DNA of 64,000 nt, taken from Cryptomeria japonica (taxonomy: Eukaryota; Streptophyta; Pinopsida; Cupressales; Cupressaceae). The stretch is taken from positions 141,216,747-141,280,746 of the forward strand of contig NC_081412.1 in the NCBI RefSeq assembly GCF_030272615.1. The letters run 5' to 3'. Both the position numbers and the translations under genes were made by a program. Positions 11,379 to 21,907 of the stretch are shown here, one piece after another; positions within the stretch are counted from its first letter, which is position 1, and each line of letters opens with the position of its first letter. The notes under the pieces are model-generated. The model made no database searches. It had not been told where the DNA came from and saw only the letters and a program-made list of their open reading frames with translations.

Positions 11379-14092
11379 ACATGATATAGTCCTTAGGTTG
11401 TATATTATCTTTACTTTTATCTGATGATGATACCATGACCTCAGCATATTTCCTCTTAGTAGCTAGATCTACTAATACCCAAGAAATAGTCTTCAGCTTT
11501 TTTGTAGCTTTGGGCTTTGGGGGAACCAACTTCTCAAAATCAAACTCATTGGGTGAAATCACCTGTTTCTTTCTCTTGGGTGCTACTACCTCCATCCAAG
11601 GTGGTACTTCTAGATTGGTGGGTGGAGTAGTAGCTTCTTGTTGAGTACCAATTGGTATTTCAGGAGCAAACTAGATTGAACTTGCAGTGGTTGTGGATGT
11701 TGTTATTGGTATCAAAGCAGAAGTATCTAGTGACATGCCAGCTGATGTAGTAACAATAGTTGCTACTGACACCTTTTCAGTTACAGCCACAGATGGGAGA
11801 GTGGAAGATGTAGTGGAGATAATTTCAGTACTTACCAGAGGTGGAACCTCTGTTATAACCATTATAGAAGGTAAAGTCATCATTTGTTGTTCAACAAATG
11901 CTTGCTCCATGGTTTCAGGAAAATCCAACATTGAAGATTCAATGGTGGTTGAAGGAATATCATCCAAACTAGAAAAATTGGATAATGTGAAAAACTGTTG
12001 AGCAGCTTCTGACTGTGTCATGTCCATATCTAACTCCTCATCATCAAATCCCTCATCCTCTTGATCTGAGTTAGTTTCAATAGAATGAATAATAATTTCT
12101 GGATGGGTTGGAGCTTGTGTGGTGGTAGGGGCATTAATCTCACCATGATGTGTTGGCTCTTCAACCTATGCTTCCTCTTGATGAGGAATTTCACCTTCTT
12201 CCGGCTCCTTTTCTTTCTTAGTCTCTTTAGTAGACTGTTGCTCTGACTCTTTTGTGGTTGTCTCCTACATTGTTAAAGATGACTCACCTTGTTTAGACCC
12301 CTTAACTGTGAATTTAATTTTGGGTCCTTTTCCCTTAGATTGGGTTACAAGAGTTGAGGATGGTGCTTGCTGATCTACTTTTCTCTTGGTCCTTATTTCA
12401 GCCATAGCTATCTTACCAATTTGACCATCACTATTGTCATCATCTCTAGAACTAGCAGGAAGCTGTTTCATTCTAAGATTCTTCTTCAACAACCATGCAT
12501 TGGTATTTGCCAAAATGGGGGAATTCTTTGAGTAATGGACTTACTCTCCTTCTTTGACCATTGCACTAGTGGGAGTGGTGAATCAACAATCTTCTTTTCA
12601 TAATAGACTAGGTCTACTATGTCATCGATATCCTCCATGGTCATTGGGATTTTTGCTAGATCCATATTTTCAATCTGCTCTAGGGTAAGACAACTAAAAT
12701 CCATTCTTCTTATGTCTTCTTCATCTTGGCAATCCACCCATACATCTTCAAACCTAAAAACATGGGTGTAGTTTCTTTTGAGCTTATTCTTCATGCAACA
12801 AAAATCAAAATTATTTCGTGCTTTGAACCTCCTCATAGTATTCCATTGCATCTCTTCTTCCATGTTCTTGGCCTTGGGATTAGTTAAAACTGAATATCGA
12901 CCAATAGATTATAGGAACTTCAATCCCATCTTATGTGATTGTGATTGCTTTTCATGCATAAAAATCAATTGCCAACACAACTCCATGATTACAATCTTGT
13001 CAGACGGATATCTTGGTAGAATGAAAGGTTCTCTTGTGAAACATCCTATCTGGATGTAAGTGAATGTTGGGAACTGAAGAAAAACACATCCAAAATGAGA
13101 AACACTATTATATGCCACCTTTGAGAGCCTTTTCTTCTACAAATCTTTGTCAAACATGCACTTCCATACAATAAAAAAACATCATTAACTCTTTTGAAAT
13201 GGTTCCCTTGATTATGGATCGTGAGTTGATCATAATAATTCCAGACAGGCACTAACCTCCTGTCACCTTTTGTAGATAAACCTAGTTATTGCCTCATTGA
13301 AGCAGCTACATATACCAAGTATGAGGTCATATATAATTTCAATGTCACCTTAACCTCCTTCAATTGTGAGCAGAGTGCATCATTGATCTGCTCACCCCAA
13401 TCAATCCTAGCAGCTCCTTTCTTGATTATATTCATGTAATAGCACATCAAGTTTTGGAAATAATGAGAGTCTTTCAAACCTTTCACCCATGCCAACATGG
13501 TGACCATATCATTGTATTCCTCATTGAAGTCAATTCTATGGAAATAATTAGGCCATCTGGAAGTAGTAGAGTTTCTAGCAGTAGAGAGGTAAACTATATT
13601 AATTACTTTCTTGCATTTTACCTCATTTTTCTCATAATACTCCTGAGCACTTTCTTGAGAAATATTGGCCACTTCCTCAACTAAAGAAGCCTTGGATACA
13701 CTATTAAAGAAAATGTTGTCCAATGTCATAACCACATTTTGATCAGCATCCTTAACCTATCTTGTATTTGGATCGAAATGATCTTCCATTGCAAGTACAA
13801 AGTCTAGATCACAAGCTATGATGAGAAAAGAAGAATATTTGTGCAACTCATATCTGATCAAGTTTGTTAGGCGAGAAGGAGCTTTCTCAACTTGATTAAT
13901 AAACTCCTGCATATTAACATGACCAATCTTTGTATCCCTAATCTCTTTGATGTTGGAATCTACTGAGCTTTCTGGGTACATATTCAAGTATTTATCATAC
14001 TTGTACTTCATTTTCTTTCCTGATGAATTGCCTGGTGAGGATTCCAATTGACTAGAAGAAGGCTCTGATTTATCATGAGGAGGTCTTAACAT
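11379..14092 (-). pseudogene. LTR-borne ORF of F, N-terminal and central part
   Basis: Starts at an ATG (complement of 14090-14092) just inside the palindrome array and runs leftwards for ~900 codons to G. Segments 14092-13170, 13118-12500 and 12513-11384 are each in one frame, joined by two frameshifts (near 13170 and 12500) and a few stops. The N-terminal half looks globular with many aromatic residues (for example near 13118, FTYIQIGCFTREPFILPRYP); the middle is Ser/Thr-rich and acidic (12100-11680), and a basic patch near 11590 (APKRKKQ) precedes the coiled-coil part at 6948-6015. No known family is recognised. The layout, globular then low-complexity then coiled coil, resembles ORF2 of elements B and C. 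Confidence 0.55.
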
Positions 14093-14269
14093 TTACAAAT
14101 TACTACATTCAATACCAAGGATTAGCTTCTTCAACAATCATCATCATCATAAAACCAAATTTTATCAACTGGATCAAAAATTCGAAGTTAGAACAGGCTT
14201 GGGAACAAAATTGGTAAAAACTGGCAGGTCAGTGAAAAAAGTCCGACTTGCACTTTAGGAGTAAAAATT

Positions 14270-15970
14270 TGAACATGGGACTTTAAGTTTGATGTGCAAA
14301 GGTAAAACATATTTCCAACCTGCACATCGGACTTTAAAGTCTGATGTGGAGATTGGGGAACAACCATCGGCACATCGGACTTTAAAGTTCGATGTGTAGG
14401 TTGGAAAAAAGTCATTAGCACATCGGACTTTAAAGTTTGATGTGCAAGTGAAAAAACTTTCAAAAGACAAGCACATCGGAATTTAAAATCTGATGTGTAG
14501 GGGAAGGACAACTGATTGACATGTCAGTCAGACAAACTCATCTCACATATCGAACTTTAAAGCCTGATATGTGAGGTTTAACCCTCCCACTAACACGTCA
14601 GGTTTTAAAACCCGACTTGTTAGCAAGAGGGTATCTCCCGCATATTAGACTTTAAAGTCTGATATGTGGGAGTCATCTCAGTTCATTAGCCCGCATGTCA
14701 AGATTTGAAACCCAACATGCAGGAGGAGGATAAGATGGACTAAAAGATCAAAGGGAAATTGGACATTAAAGTCTGATGTGCCTTCAACCTTGAAGGAAAG
14801 GGAAAAAAATTAAAATTAAAAATGACATGAAAGGATTAACACAAAAACCAAAAAGGAAAGAAAAGCCTACCTCAATCAGCCTGATGGAAGAAAATCTGAT
14901 GAATTTGCAAGGAGCTTTGGGGATGAAATCGCAAGAAAGGAGTAGGAGGGCATGCATGGAGAAAAGATCGCCAAAAGAAATGAAGAATTAAAACCTAAAT
15001 TCTAATAAATAACCCCTAAAATAACCATTAATTCCCTCATTAATGGTTAAGCATGCCATGCATGTCGGACTTTAAACTCCGACATGTAGGATTAAATCAC
15101 TTGCAAGTCAGACTTTAAAGTCCGATATGCATGCTACTGCAAAGTCAATCTTAAAACCCGACATGTTAGTCAGACAAACTCATCTCACATATCGAACTTT
15201 AAAGCTTGATATGTGAGGTTTAACCCTCCTGCTAACACGTCAGTTTTTAAAACCCGACTTGTTAGCAAGAGGGTATCTCCCGCATATCAGACTTTAAAGT
15301 TGGATATGTGGGAGTCATCTTAGTTCGTTAGCCTACATGTTGAGATTTGAAACTTGACATGCAAGCGAAGGATAAGATGGACTAAAAGATCAAAGGGCAA
15401 TCGGACATTAAAGTCTGATGTGCCTTCGACCTTGAAGGAAAGGGAAAAAAGTGAAAATGAAAAATGACAGGAAAGAACTAACACAAAAACTTGAAAAGGA
15501 AAGAAAACCCTACCTCAATCAGCCTGATGGAAGAAAATCTAATGACTTTGTGAGGAGATTTGGGGAAGAAATCATGAGAAAGGAGCAGGAGGGCACGCAT
15601 AGAGAAAAGATCACCAAAAGAAATGAAGAATTAAAACCTAAATTCTAATAAATAACCCCTAAAATAACCATTAATGCCCTCATTAATGGTTAAGCGCGCT
15701 AGGATTAAATCACTTTAAAGTCCGACATGCATGCTACTACAAAATCAATCTGCACATCGAACTTTAAAGTCCAATGTGCAGGGGAAAAGACCCTGCAGGT
15801 CTGACTTTAAAGTCCGATCTGCAGGAGAAGGACTACCTGCAAGTCAGACTTTAAAGTCCGATCTGTAGGAGAAAAACCAAAACTATGCACATCAGACTTT
15901 AAAGTCGAATGTGCAATTCCTTCAAAAAGAGAGAACCCTCTAGGTCAGACTATAAAGTTCGACCTGCAGT
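14270..15970. repeat. Array of GGACTTTAAAGTCC palindromes (U3 side of F)
   Basis: About 25 copies of a palindrome centred on CTTTAAAG, the best ones reading ATCGGACTTTAAAGTCCGAT (perfectly self-complementary) with arms often extended by CAC/GTG or TGCA. Spacing is commonly 40-55 bp and spacers are dissimilar. A minority (about 14599 and 15239) have the other flavour, GGTTTTAAAACC, that dominates the E LTRs. In element orientation the array lies upstream of the ORF start at 14092, so it would be in the promoter region. Confidence 0.8.
14529..15750. repeat. Tandem duplication of ~640 bp within the F palindrome array
   Basis: The segment from CAGACAAACTCATCTCACAT at 14529 recurs at 15171 (offset 642) and the two copies can be followed through GGAAGAAAATCT, CCATTAAT..CCCTCATTAATGG and TAGGATTAAATCAC to about 15150 and 15750. 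They differ by scattered substitutions and one short deletion. The duplication increases the number of palindromes; the ORF seen in the second copy (15451-15648, plus strand) is not conserved as protein in the first and is not a gene. Confidence 0.8.
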
Positions 15971-16139
15971 CAAAATTGCAAAAATAAAAGAACTTAAAAA
16001 CAATAAAAACAAAAGTTGAAAAGCCAAAGGATCTAACCGACGAAGTCATTCAAGCTCTCTCGGAGGATGTGAGGTACGAAATGGACTAGTTTCATAGGGT
16101 TGCCTCATGATTTTAGCCGTGCTGAAATCAAGGACAACA

Positions 16140-16665
16140 AAGCCACATCTATAGGAGAATTTCTACACAAAAGAAAACTCACCTTTGACAATTGTCCATT
16201 TATAAACAAACATTTTAAGTTTCTAGGAGTAGGTTGTGAAGTAGTCAAAATGCAATTGTGCAACTTGTTGAATTTAGCTACAAATTTTCACATGGACTCT
16301 TGTGGTTTCATCTTCATTTGAGTCAATTGCGCTAAAAGCACTTGCTCATCTTCTGTGGGTTTGAATCTTGCCTCAAATCTTATTTTGAGGGTAGCCCAAT
16401 TTGTGTTAGAACCATTAGGAAGATAAAACCAATCAGCAACTACACCTTGCAAGGTTTCAATGAATAATCTTATAGAAACATCTTCATTGTCAACATCGAG
16501 AACACCACATGCAATATAAAATGCAACAATGTGTTCATCAGGATGTTGAGAACCATCACCCAAAAAGTTAGGAAAATTCTTTCTTGAACCTCGTGGAAGT
16601 TCATGTAAAGGCAACATAAGGTTCAATGGACCAAACGTAGTACCCCAAGGACCTTGGTCAACCAT
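16140..16665 (-). pseudogene. Element E gag (Ty3/gypsy type), N-terminal part
   Basis: Minus-strand frame with a recognisable retrotransposon gag core: FPNFLGDGSQHPDEHIVAF, then FIETLQGVVADWFYLPNGS, then NWATLKIRFEARF and QMKMKPQESM. The pattern of a short Pro/Gly-rich start, a W-F-Y-L core and a following F-x-x-R-F is typical of plant Ty3/gypsy gag. A stop (TGA, complement of about 16288) follows QESM, after which the frame continues as KFVAKFNKLHN to the F insertion at 16139. It lies 330 bp downstream of the primer site, as expected. Gag would form the virus-like particle; this copy is broken. Confidence 0.7.
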
Positions 16666-16992
16666 CCTTTGTGGATTGTATGGGGGAATTATAAAATGTC
16701 TTATGATTGGGATAACCGCAACTTACAAACTTGATGCCTCACTTGGAATAAGAGACCTTTGTGCAGTGGAGGAAAACTCCTTGTACGTTGCAAAGGAGAT
16801 CCTTTTCTTGAAGGCAAGAAAGAAAAATTATGCTACTACAAAAAATTAAAGTTAGGATCAACAATTCCTTCTACTCTTTGCCCATGAGTATAACTTGGGT
16901 CTACCATATTAGTACTTTGAGAAAATTAACAATAAAGATATTACAATGGAAATTCTAACACTGCAACCCACAAGAATTACACTGGTTGCACA

Positions 16993-17016
16993 TTCGAATC
17001 CCAAGAAGAGTCACCA
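16993..17016 (-). promoter_or_regulatory. Primer-binding site of element E
   Basis: Six bases inside the 5' LTR edge (17023), the minus strand reads TGGTGACTCTTCTTGGGATT, and its complement TTCGAATCCCAAGAAGAGT..CACCA looks like a T-loop, acceptor stem and CCA end of a tRNA. The TGG-GACTC-CTTGGGGAT form resembles leaders of plant Ty3/gypsy elements. I cannot name the tRNA with certainty. Confidence 0.6.
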
Positions 17017-17919
17017 AAAAACTATTGGATGAATATTTTGTCACCAACATACTGGAGACAAAATATATATTTCACACACAACTATGATGAGACAAAGTCT
17101 CTCCTCTCATCAAGGGGAGGTTCCTTGATAAAACTTGACACTTCAACAACTAAAATTTAGATCTTGGGGGTAAGCTTAGGGTGTATAATCCTCTTTTTTG
17201 AGAATTAACATTAATCCCTTAACTTGATACAATTTATATAATTTTCTTACAATAACTAGCCAAACTTGTATACAACAATTTACTTCAATATATATTAATG
17301 TAAGCACAAATTCTTGTGTAAACAAAGATACTTTTCCTAACTTAATAACTAAAGATATATTGCAGTTCAAAGTCTTCAAGATAAACTTTTACAACCTTGA
17401 AAAGTAACCAGCAGTAGCTCAGAGTCTCCCACGTGATTAGTGTACTACAATAAATCTCTAAATATGAAATATAACACAAAGTTTACATCCACACTTAGAA
17501 AAGTATTTCACTTACACAATGCATACAAATACCATCAAGTAAACTAGAAGCACATATAAGCAAATGACATAAGAACATCTACTCATAAGCCATAATCCTT
17601 GCCCAACATAAAGTTTGCAACATAAAATTGCTTTCTTTATTCACTTGATTATTTTCAAGACAAGAGAATGCAAAGTTTCACTTGGGACAAAAATTTGGAA
17701 AAGTTTTGTTTAGCTTGCAAAAGATAAAATATTACAAATGAGGCTTCTTCTTTTATAGACAAGGACTTGAGAAAAATGTGGGCACAATTGATTTATTCAA
17801 ATACAAAGTCCAAAATATCCATAACTTGTGCATAAGATGAAAATGCATCTACATTAAAATTTGCAGTAAAGGAAAATACAATTACATGAACCTAAACTAA
17901 CTAGTGTGAAGAGGACACT

Positions 17920-18236
17920 TTATTTGTCATTTTCCTCATCATTTGTCTTCTGGAATTCTTCAAATTTAGCTAGTGTAGCCTGCATTTCAAACTTATCTGG
18001 GGTCAATGTTGAGTTGGCAATTGTGTGAACAAGAGAAATAGAGTCTTTGATGTTCACATACTCTTTCTTGGCCTTCTTTAACATGGTGCAAGCTCATCCA
18101 AGTTGGCTTGAATTTAGATCAACTTATCAAATGAGGCTAAAGAGAACTCATCATCCACTAGCTGACTTTTAATTGAAGCGAATTCATGTAAAATAGTATT
18201 AAGGGGTAGAATATTTTGCTCATCATTAGATTGGCA
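17920..18236 (-). pseudogene. Vestigial end of the LTR-borne ORF in the E 5' LTR
   Basis: On the minus strand about 105 codons homologous to the end of the F ORF, better kept than in the left LTR: KKEYVNIKDSISLVHTIANS, then TLTPDKFEMQATLAKFEEFQ and the end NDEENDK-stop (stop complement of 17920-17922). One frameshift lies near 18090 and one stop after SFDKLI. Upstream it runs directly into the leader and palindrome array, so the central ~1,100 codons found in F are missing. Similarity at amino acid level shows it derives from the same protein. Confidence 0.65.
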
Positions 18237-18304
18237 GCTTCAAAGACTTAGAACAATGTTTGAAAGACAAAATGACCCTTAAACAACAAAGGGATCAAAA
18301 TTAA

Positions 18305-18690
18305 TAGATTGGGTTTTAAAACCTGGTCTGCACCAAGAGTGGGTCATACTAGTAGGTTGGGTTTTAAAACCCAATTTGCATATATATAGGTCAGGATTAT
18401 AGGTCAAGTTTAAAAAACTGACTTGTAGATGTGCAAGAAAAAAACTGACAGGACGGGTTTTAAAACCTGACCTGTCATCCCAGTGACATGTCGAGTTTTA
18501 AAACCCACCATGTCAATGGGGTAAGACACAATTGCACATAAAGTTTTAAAACTTGATGTGATAGAGAATCTATTGTTTGGGTTTTAAACCCTAACTTTCA
18601 CTACGTGCAAACAAAAATGCACTTCGGGTTTTAAAACCCTATATGTAGGAAAACTCTAAAAAATAACTGCATTTCGGATTTTAAATCCTG
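18305..18690. repeat. Array of GGTTTTAAAACC palindromes in the E 5' LTR
   Basis: Nine copies corresponding one to one to those at 3625-4010, with the same order and spacing. Both arms of a palindrome are often changed together (for example GGATTTTAAATCC at about 18677), hinting that pairing of the arms, or a symmetric binding site, was kept. Confidence 0.75.
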
Positions 18691-18878
18691 AAGTACAATT
18701 AAGGGATAAAACAAAGGATAAGACATGAAAATAGAAAATGATGTAAATTAAATATGCAAAACAACACAACTTATGAGGTAAGTCAACTAACCTTGGAGGA
18801 ATGCGGGCTATGAAATAGACAAGTTTCGTAGGGGTTGTTTCACGATTCAAGTTAGTTGAAATCAGCGACAACAGTATG

Positions 18879-19600
18879 ATAGTTCCTATTCACTTTTAGT
18901 TGAATCAACTATATGCATTGATAATATTGATCAAGAATTAATGTCAATATCTATTTAAAGTTTCAATGGTTGTGATAGATTTTGAGATGATGGAACCTTA
19001 GATATGAATGAATTTAATTATGTAGGGTATGATCCTTTTGATTAATTTAGATGGTTTTCCCAGCATGAAAATGATAGAAGGTGAACAGTTAGAAGATATT
19101 GATGCAGTGAAGAGTGTAGGAGCTAAGCTATATGTGGATATCCACCTAGCTAGCTTGGACTATGTAAAAGATTACTGCAGTTGTCATGATGTAGAAGACT
19201 CATTTCTAGATATGATATTACAAGTATTGGAGGATTTTTATATGGACTTTGATCATACTTATAGAATTGAGCCAGATTATGTCTATGAATCTGAAATAGA
19301 AAGGCTCACATGGGATACAAATAATGATGATCAAAGCTTAGTCAACTTGGCAGACGTGGAAGTGGGAAATGAAGCATCAGGATTTGTAAGATCAGGTTGG
19401 AACTCTTCTACATATAATATGATGCTAATATAGAATGAGCTATCATATGAGCACTTTTCTTTTGACACATCTTAAGGCTTCTTGATTAACATGCAACAAG
19501 ATCCTTATGAAAGTTTTGTTCTTAACATGCAAAATGATAATGAAATCAATAGTGCAATTGAGTACGACTATTTTTTCTTTTTATAATATATGGTGGGGTT
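18879..19600 (+). pseudogene. ORF H, middle fragment (between E and B)
   Basis: Continues H in frame from 1370 to a stop at 18956-18958, then in the same frame with stops to about 19080 (DDGTLDMNEFNYVGYDPFD), and after a frameshift as a 134-codon open stretch ending at 19433. The protein is strongly acidic (DIDAVKSVGAKLYVDIHLAS and onward). It is interrupted by element B at 19606; the 5 bases GTTTG at 19601-19605 are the B target duplication. The family is not recognised. Confidence 0.45.
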
Positions 19601-19605
19601 GTTTG

Positions 19606-20728
19606 TGTTGGAAAGAGACACCATAATAGAAGAGATAAGTGTTTGGGAGTTTTCATTGATGGCAACCCAGCTCAGAGATTTCATCCCGACTGTATGGATT
19701 CATCCTACCACAAGTTTGAAGTCTAATTTTGCTTAAGTCTAGAAAGTGAAACACAGTGGTTGATAGAGTGAGAATAATTTGGGTATAAATTTATTTTGGT
19801 TGAGTATTTTTCTTCACGGATTTGATAGATGTATTGTGGATATTAAATTTACCTTATTCTAGGTTTATGGCCTCCGATGTTAAGTTTTGTGCAAGTTAGA
19901 AGATCTGGTAATCATGTTTTTGGCAAGAACAATGTTCATTAGCAGTAGCATGTGAAGATTCTATGTACAGATCTTGCAGATCAATTTTGGTGAGTATTTA
20001 TGTGCTCAAGGTCAATGAGTCAACATGTGGGAAGCATGTGGACATTTTGTTTTGGTCTACTAAGTTGTTTTTGGATTGATTGAGCCGACTTGGGAAACAC
20101 GTTTCATATTGCAGTTTTTGGGCTGACATGAAATTAATCTTAATTCATGTTGCGGATATATATATATATATATAAGAGTTTGGTAAGTTCATTTTTCATA
20201 TCAGAAAGTATGCGAGTTGTTTGTATGTGCAATTGTGTGCTATTTCATGTGTGCCATTGAAGGATTTTTGCTTTGGATTGATGCAGATCAACAAAATAGA
20301 GCACTGAGATAGTTGTACTTTGTGCTTAAAATGAAACTATCCCAAGCATTTTCATATGCTATTTTGTAGTTCATCTTCATGTATATTTCCTTTGTAACTC
20401 TTTTATAAGGAAGTGATCCTTCCGGGGTTGTAGCCCTTATTGTATTTGAGTAGTGAGCTCTAGGCATTGTGTCTGAATGTATGTGCATTCCTATGTAAAC
20501 TTCTCACATACTTCTAACAAAGTATTACCTTACCGTGGGTAGGATTCCCACCATGGTTTTTCCTTTGATTGAGTTTTCCACATACAAAATTCATGTTATG
20601 GTGGTATTTTTGTGTGTGTTTTTCTTATGCTTCTCTCTCTTGTTCATTTGGATTAAAGGAAAGTTTAAGAGGATTAAAATTTCAGAATACTAATTCAAGC
20701 CCCCTCGTAGTGTTCCTTGATTCCAATA
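19606..20728 (+). repeat. Element B 5' LTR
   Basis: A 1,123-bp LTR from TGTTGGAAAGAGACACC to TTGATTCCAATA. Both B LTRs end in TA instead of CA, so this was the ancestral end. Near its 3' part (20538-20580) it has the block CCCACCATGGTTTTTCC, shared with D, K and (complement) C. A short (TA) run lies at 20157-20173. The undisturbed sequence around 20503-20560 gives the empty site for D. Confidence 0.88.
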
Positions 20729-20730
20729 AT

Positions 20731-20743
20731 TGGTATCTGATCC
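20731..20743 (+). promoter_or_regulatory. Primer-binding site of element B
   Basis: TGGTATCTGATCC, two bases after the 5' LTR, a mutated form of TGGTATCAGAGCC, which pairs with the 3' end of initiator tRNA-Met. The same spacing and site type occur in C and D. Confidence 0.75.
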
Positions 20744-20829
20744 TAGTTTCTTAGAGGAAGCCTAATAGTTTGAGGAAGATCTGAGAAAGAAAATCCATAG
20801 ATTTTGGTAGGCTTAGAAAGAAGTTGGTT

Positions 20830-21907
20830 TTTTCTCTTGAATATATTGACCATGCAAAAGCTAAGATCTGGAAAGTAAAAGAAAATCAAGGATGCTGAGG
20901 AATACATTGAAAGATCAATTGAACAAATGAAGGGATAAGAGAAAGGAACTTGTTGACAAGATGAAGGAAAAAGAAAATCAAAGCATTGATGAAGAAGCCC
21001 TGAAAGAGAAGAAAGAAGAATGTGAGAAAATTGGTAGAGCTAATATTGTCCAGAAGAATGAGATGGAAGCCATTGTGATGAGATTGACAAAGGAGATTCA
21101 AGAGAGGAAGAAGAATGAGGAAAATCTTGCTCAGTCATTGAAAGAAAAATCTAAATAATGTTGCAGACTTGAGAATGAGAATGGATAGTTGATAAGTGAT
21201 CTACAAGATGCTAGAGATCATGAAGAAGATCTTGGAAAGTAGATCCTAGTTCTTAAGGTTGATCTTGAAGCTACAAATGAATACAAAGAGAAGTTTTGAG
21301 TTAGCTCAACCAAGCTTGATGAGATTCTTGTCAGTCAGAAGAATCCAAATGATACTCAAGGTCTCGGATATGAGAAAGGTGAAAGATCCAAATTGACATA
21401 GCAGAAGAATAATTCAAGAAATCCTCTAGTAAGGCAACCTAATGCTCAAAAATTTAATGGTAACTATTTTGTTTTCAATAAAGTTGGTCATATGGATAGT
21501 CAATGCATAAATAGGATGAACAATAATGGTCCATCTTTTACTAGTGAATGTTTCAAATGCAATACGTATGCTCATAAGGAAAATGTATGCAGAAGTATGA
21601 TAAACAAATTTTAGAATAGAAGAAATGTCAGATGTTATGCATGTGGTATGTTTGGACATATTTCTAATCAATGCAGATCAAAGATAAATTAGAGGAACAA
21701 TTTTTTTTTCTATGCTTGGAACAAATCCGGTCACATTACTAAGTATTGCAGAAGAAGAAATGTTAACAGGGGAGGTTTGAAAGACAAAAACAAGAATGTG
21801 AAGCTACATGAGAAAGGAAAAGAAAAAATTGAAGAGATCAAAGAGCATATGAAGAATACTTGGGTGAAGAAGAGCGATAATGATCCAGGAAGTGGGTCTG
21901 TACCTGA
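20830..21907 (+). pseudogene. Element B ORF1: coiled coil followed by several CCHC zinc knuckles
   Basis: A decayed gag-like protein. The N-terminal part (to about 21320) is a charged coiled coil, for example MEAIVMRLTKEIQERKKNEE. It is followed by four knuckle positions: YFVFNKVGHMDSQC (degenerate), CFKCNTYAHKENVC (intact CX2CX4HX4C), CYACGMFGHISNQC (intact) and FYAWNKSGHITKYC (degenerate), then a basic/acidic tail. The frame is interrupted by element A at 21908 and ends just after it (30514-30549, SSAGTSSGN-stop). C carries the same protein. Zinc knuckles bind RNA in retroelement nucleocapsids; here they suggest RNA packaging. Multiple knuckles with a long coiled coil but no gag core make it unusual. 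Confidence 0.65.

Larger units (their letters stand above)
5117..16139 (-). mobile_element. Element F: single LTR-like unit (solo LTR) carrying a long ORF
   Basis: F starts TGTTGGGTG and ends GGACAACA, like the E LTRs, and is flanked by a perfect 5-bp duplication AAGCC (5112-5116, 16140-16144). Its left ~870 bp match the U5 side of the E LTR and its right ~2 kb match the U3 side (palindrome array and the final TTGAAATC..GACAACA), but each part occurs only once. F therefore has the structure of one LTR, as left by recombination between two LTRs, not of a complete element. Between the two sides lies a minus-strand ORF of about 1,200 codons, interrupted by G (6949-11378). Without G it would be about 6.6 kb. 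It sits inside E, a relative. Confidence 0.7.
1371..18873 (-). mobile_element. Element E: gag-only LTR retrotransposon containing nested F, G and T
   Basis: Bounded by direct repeats (1371-4189 and 17023-18873) starting TGTTGGG/TATTGGA and ending GACAACA on the plus strand, and by a perfect 5-bp target duplication GTATG (1366-1370, 18874-18878). On the minus strand the order is 5' LTR (right), primer site (16993-17016), Ty3/gypsy-type gag (16665 leftwards), 3' LTR (left). After removing F (5117-16139) only about 1.8 kb of internal sequence remains and nothing resembling protease, integrase or reverse transcriptase is seen, so E is non-autonomous, like the known class of terminal-repeat retrotransposons with only a GAG domain. 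The LTRs differ at roughly one position in eight by eye, so E is old. The host frame H rejoins across it. Confidence 0.85.
17023..18873 (-). repeat. Element E 5' LTR (right copy)
   Basis: An uninterrupted 1,851-bp LTR. Plus-strand edges are TATTGGATG (mutated TG) and GACAACA. In element orientation it contains the palindrome array (18690-18305), the vestigial ORF end (18236-17920) and the U5 part with AGGGGAGG..GAGAGGAGAGAC. It aligns along its whole length with the left copy apart from T. The target duplication GTATG follows at 18874-18878. Confidence 0.88.

Noticed and set aside
15451-15648. Lys/Glu-rich plus-strand frame in the F array
   Set aside because: The first copy of the same duplication (around 14810-15005) does not keep it open.
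16993-17016. tRNA-like 3' end (T-loop, acceptor, CCA) suggesting a tRNA gene
   Set aside because: There is no anticodon or D arm upstream, and it lies exactly at the primer-site position next to an LTR; it is the complement of a tRNA primer.
20961-21900. Zinc knuckles of B/C as a plant pararetrovirus coat protein
   Set aside because: True LTRs, primer site and polypurine tract are present and no movement protein or polymerase is seen.
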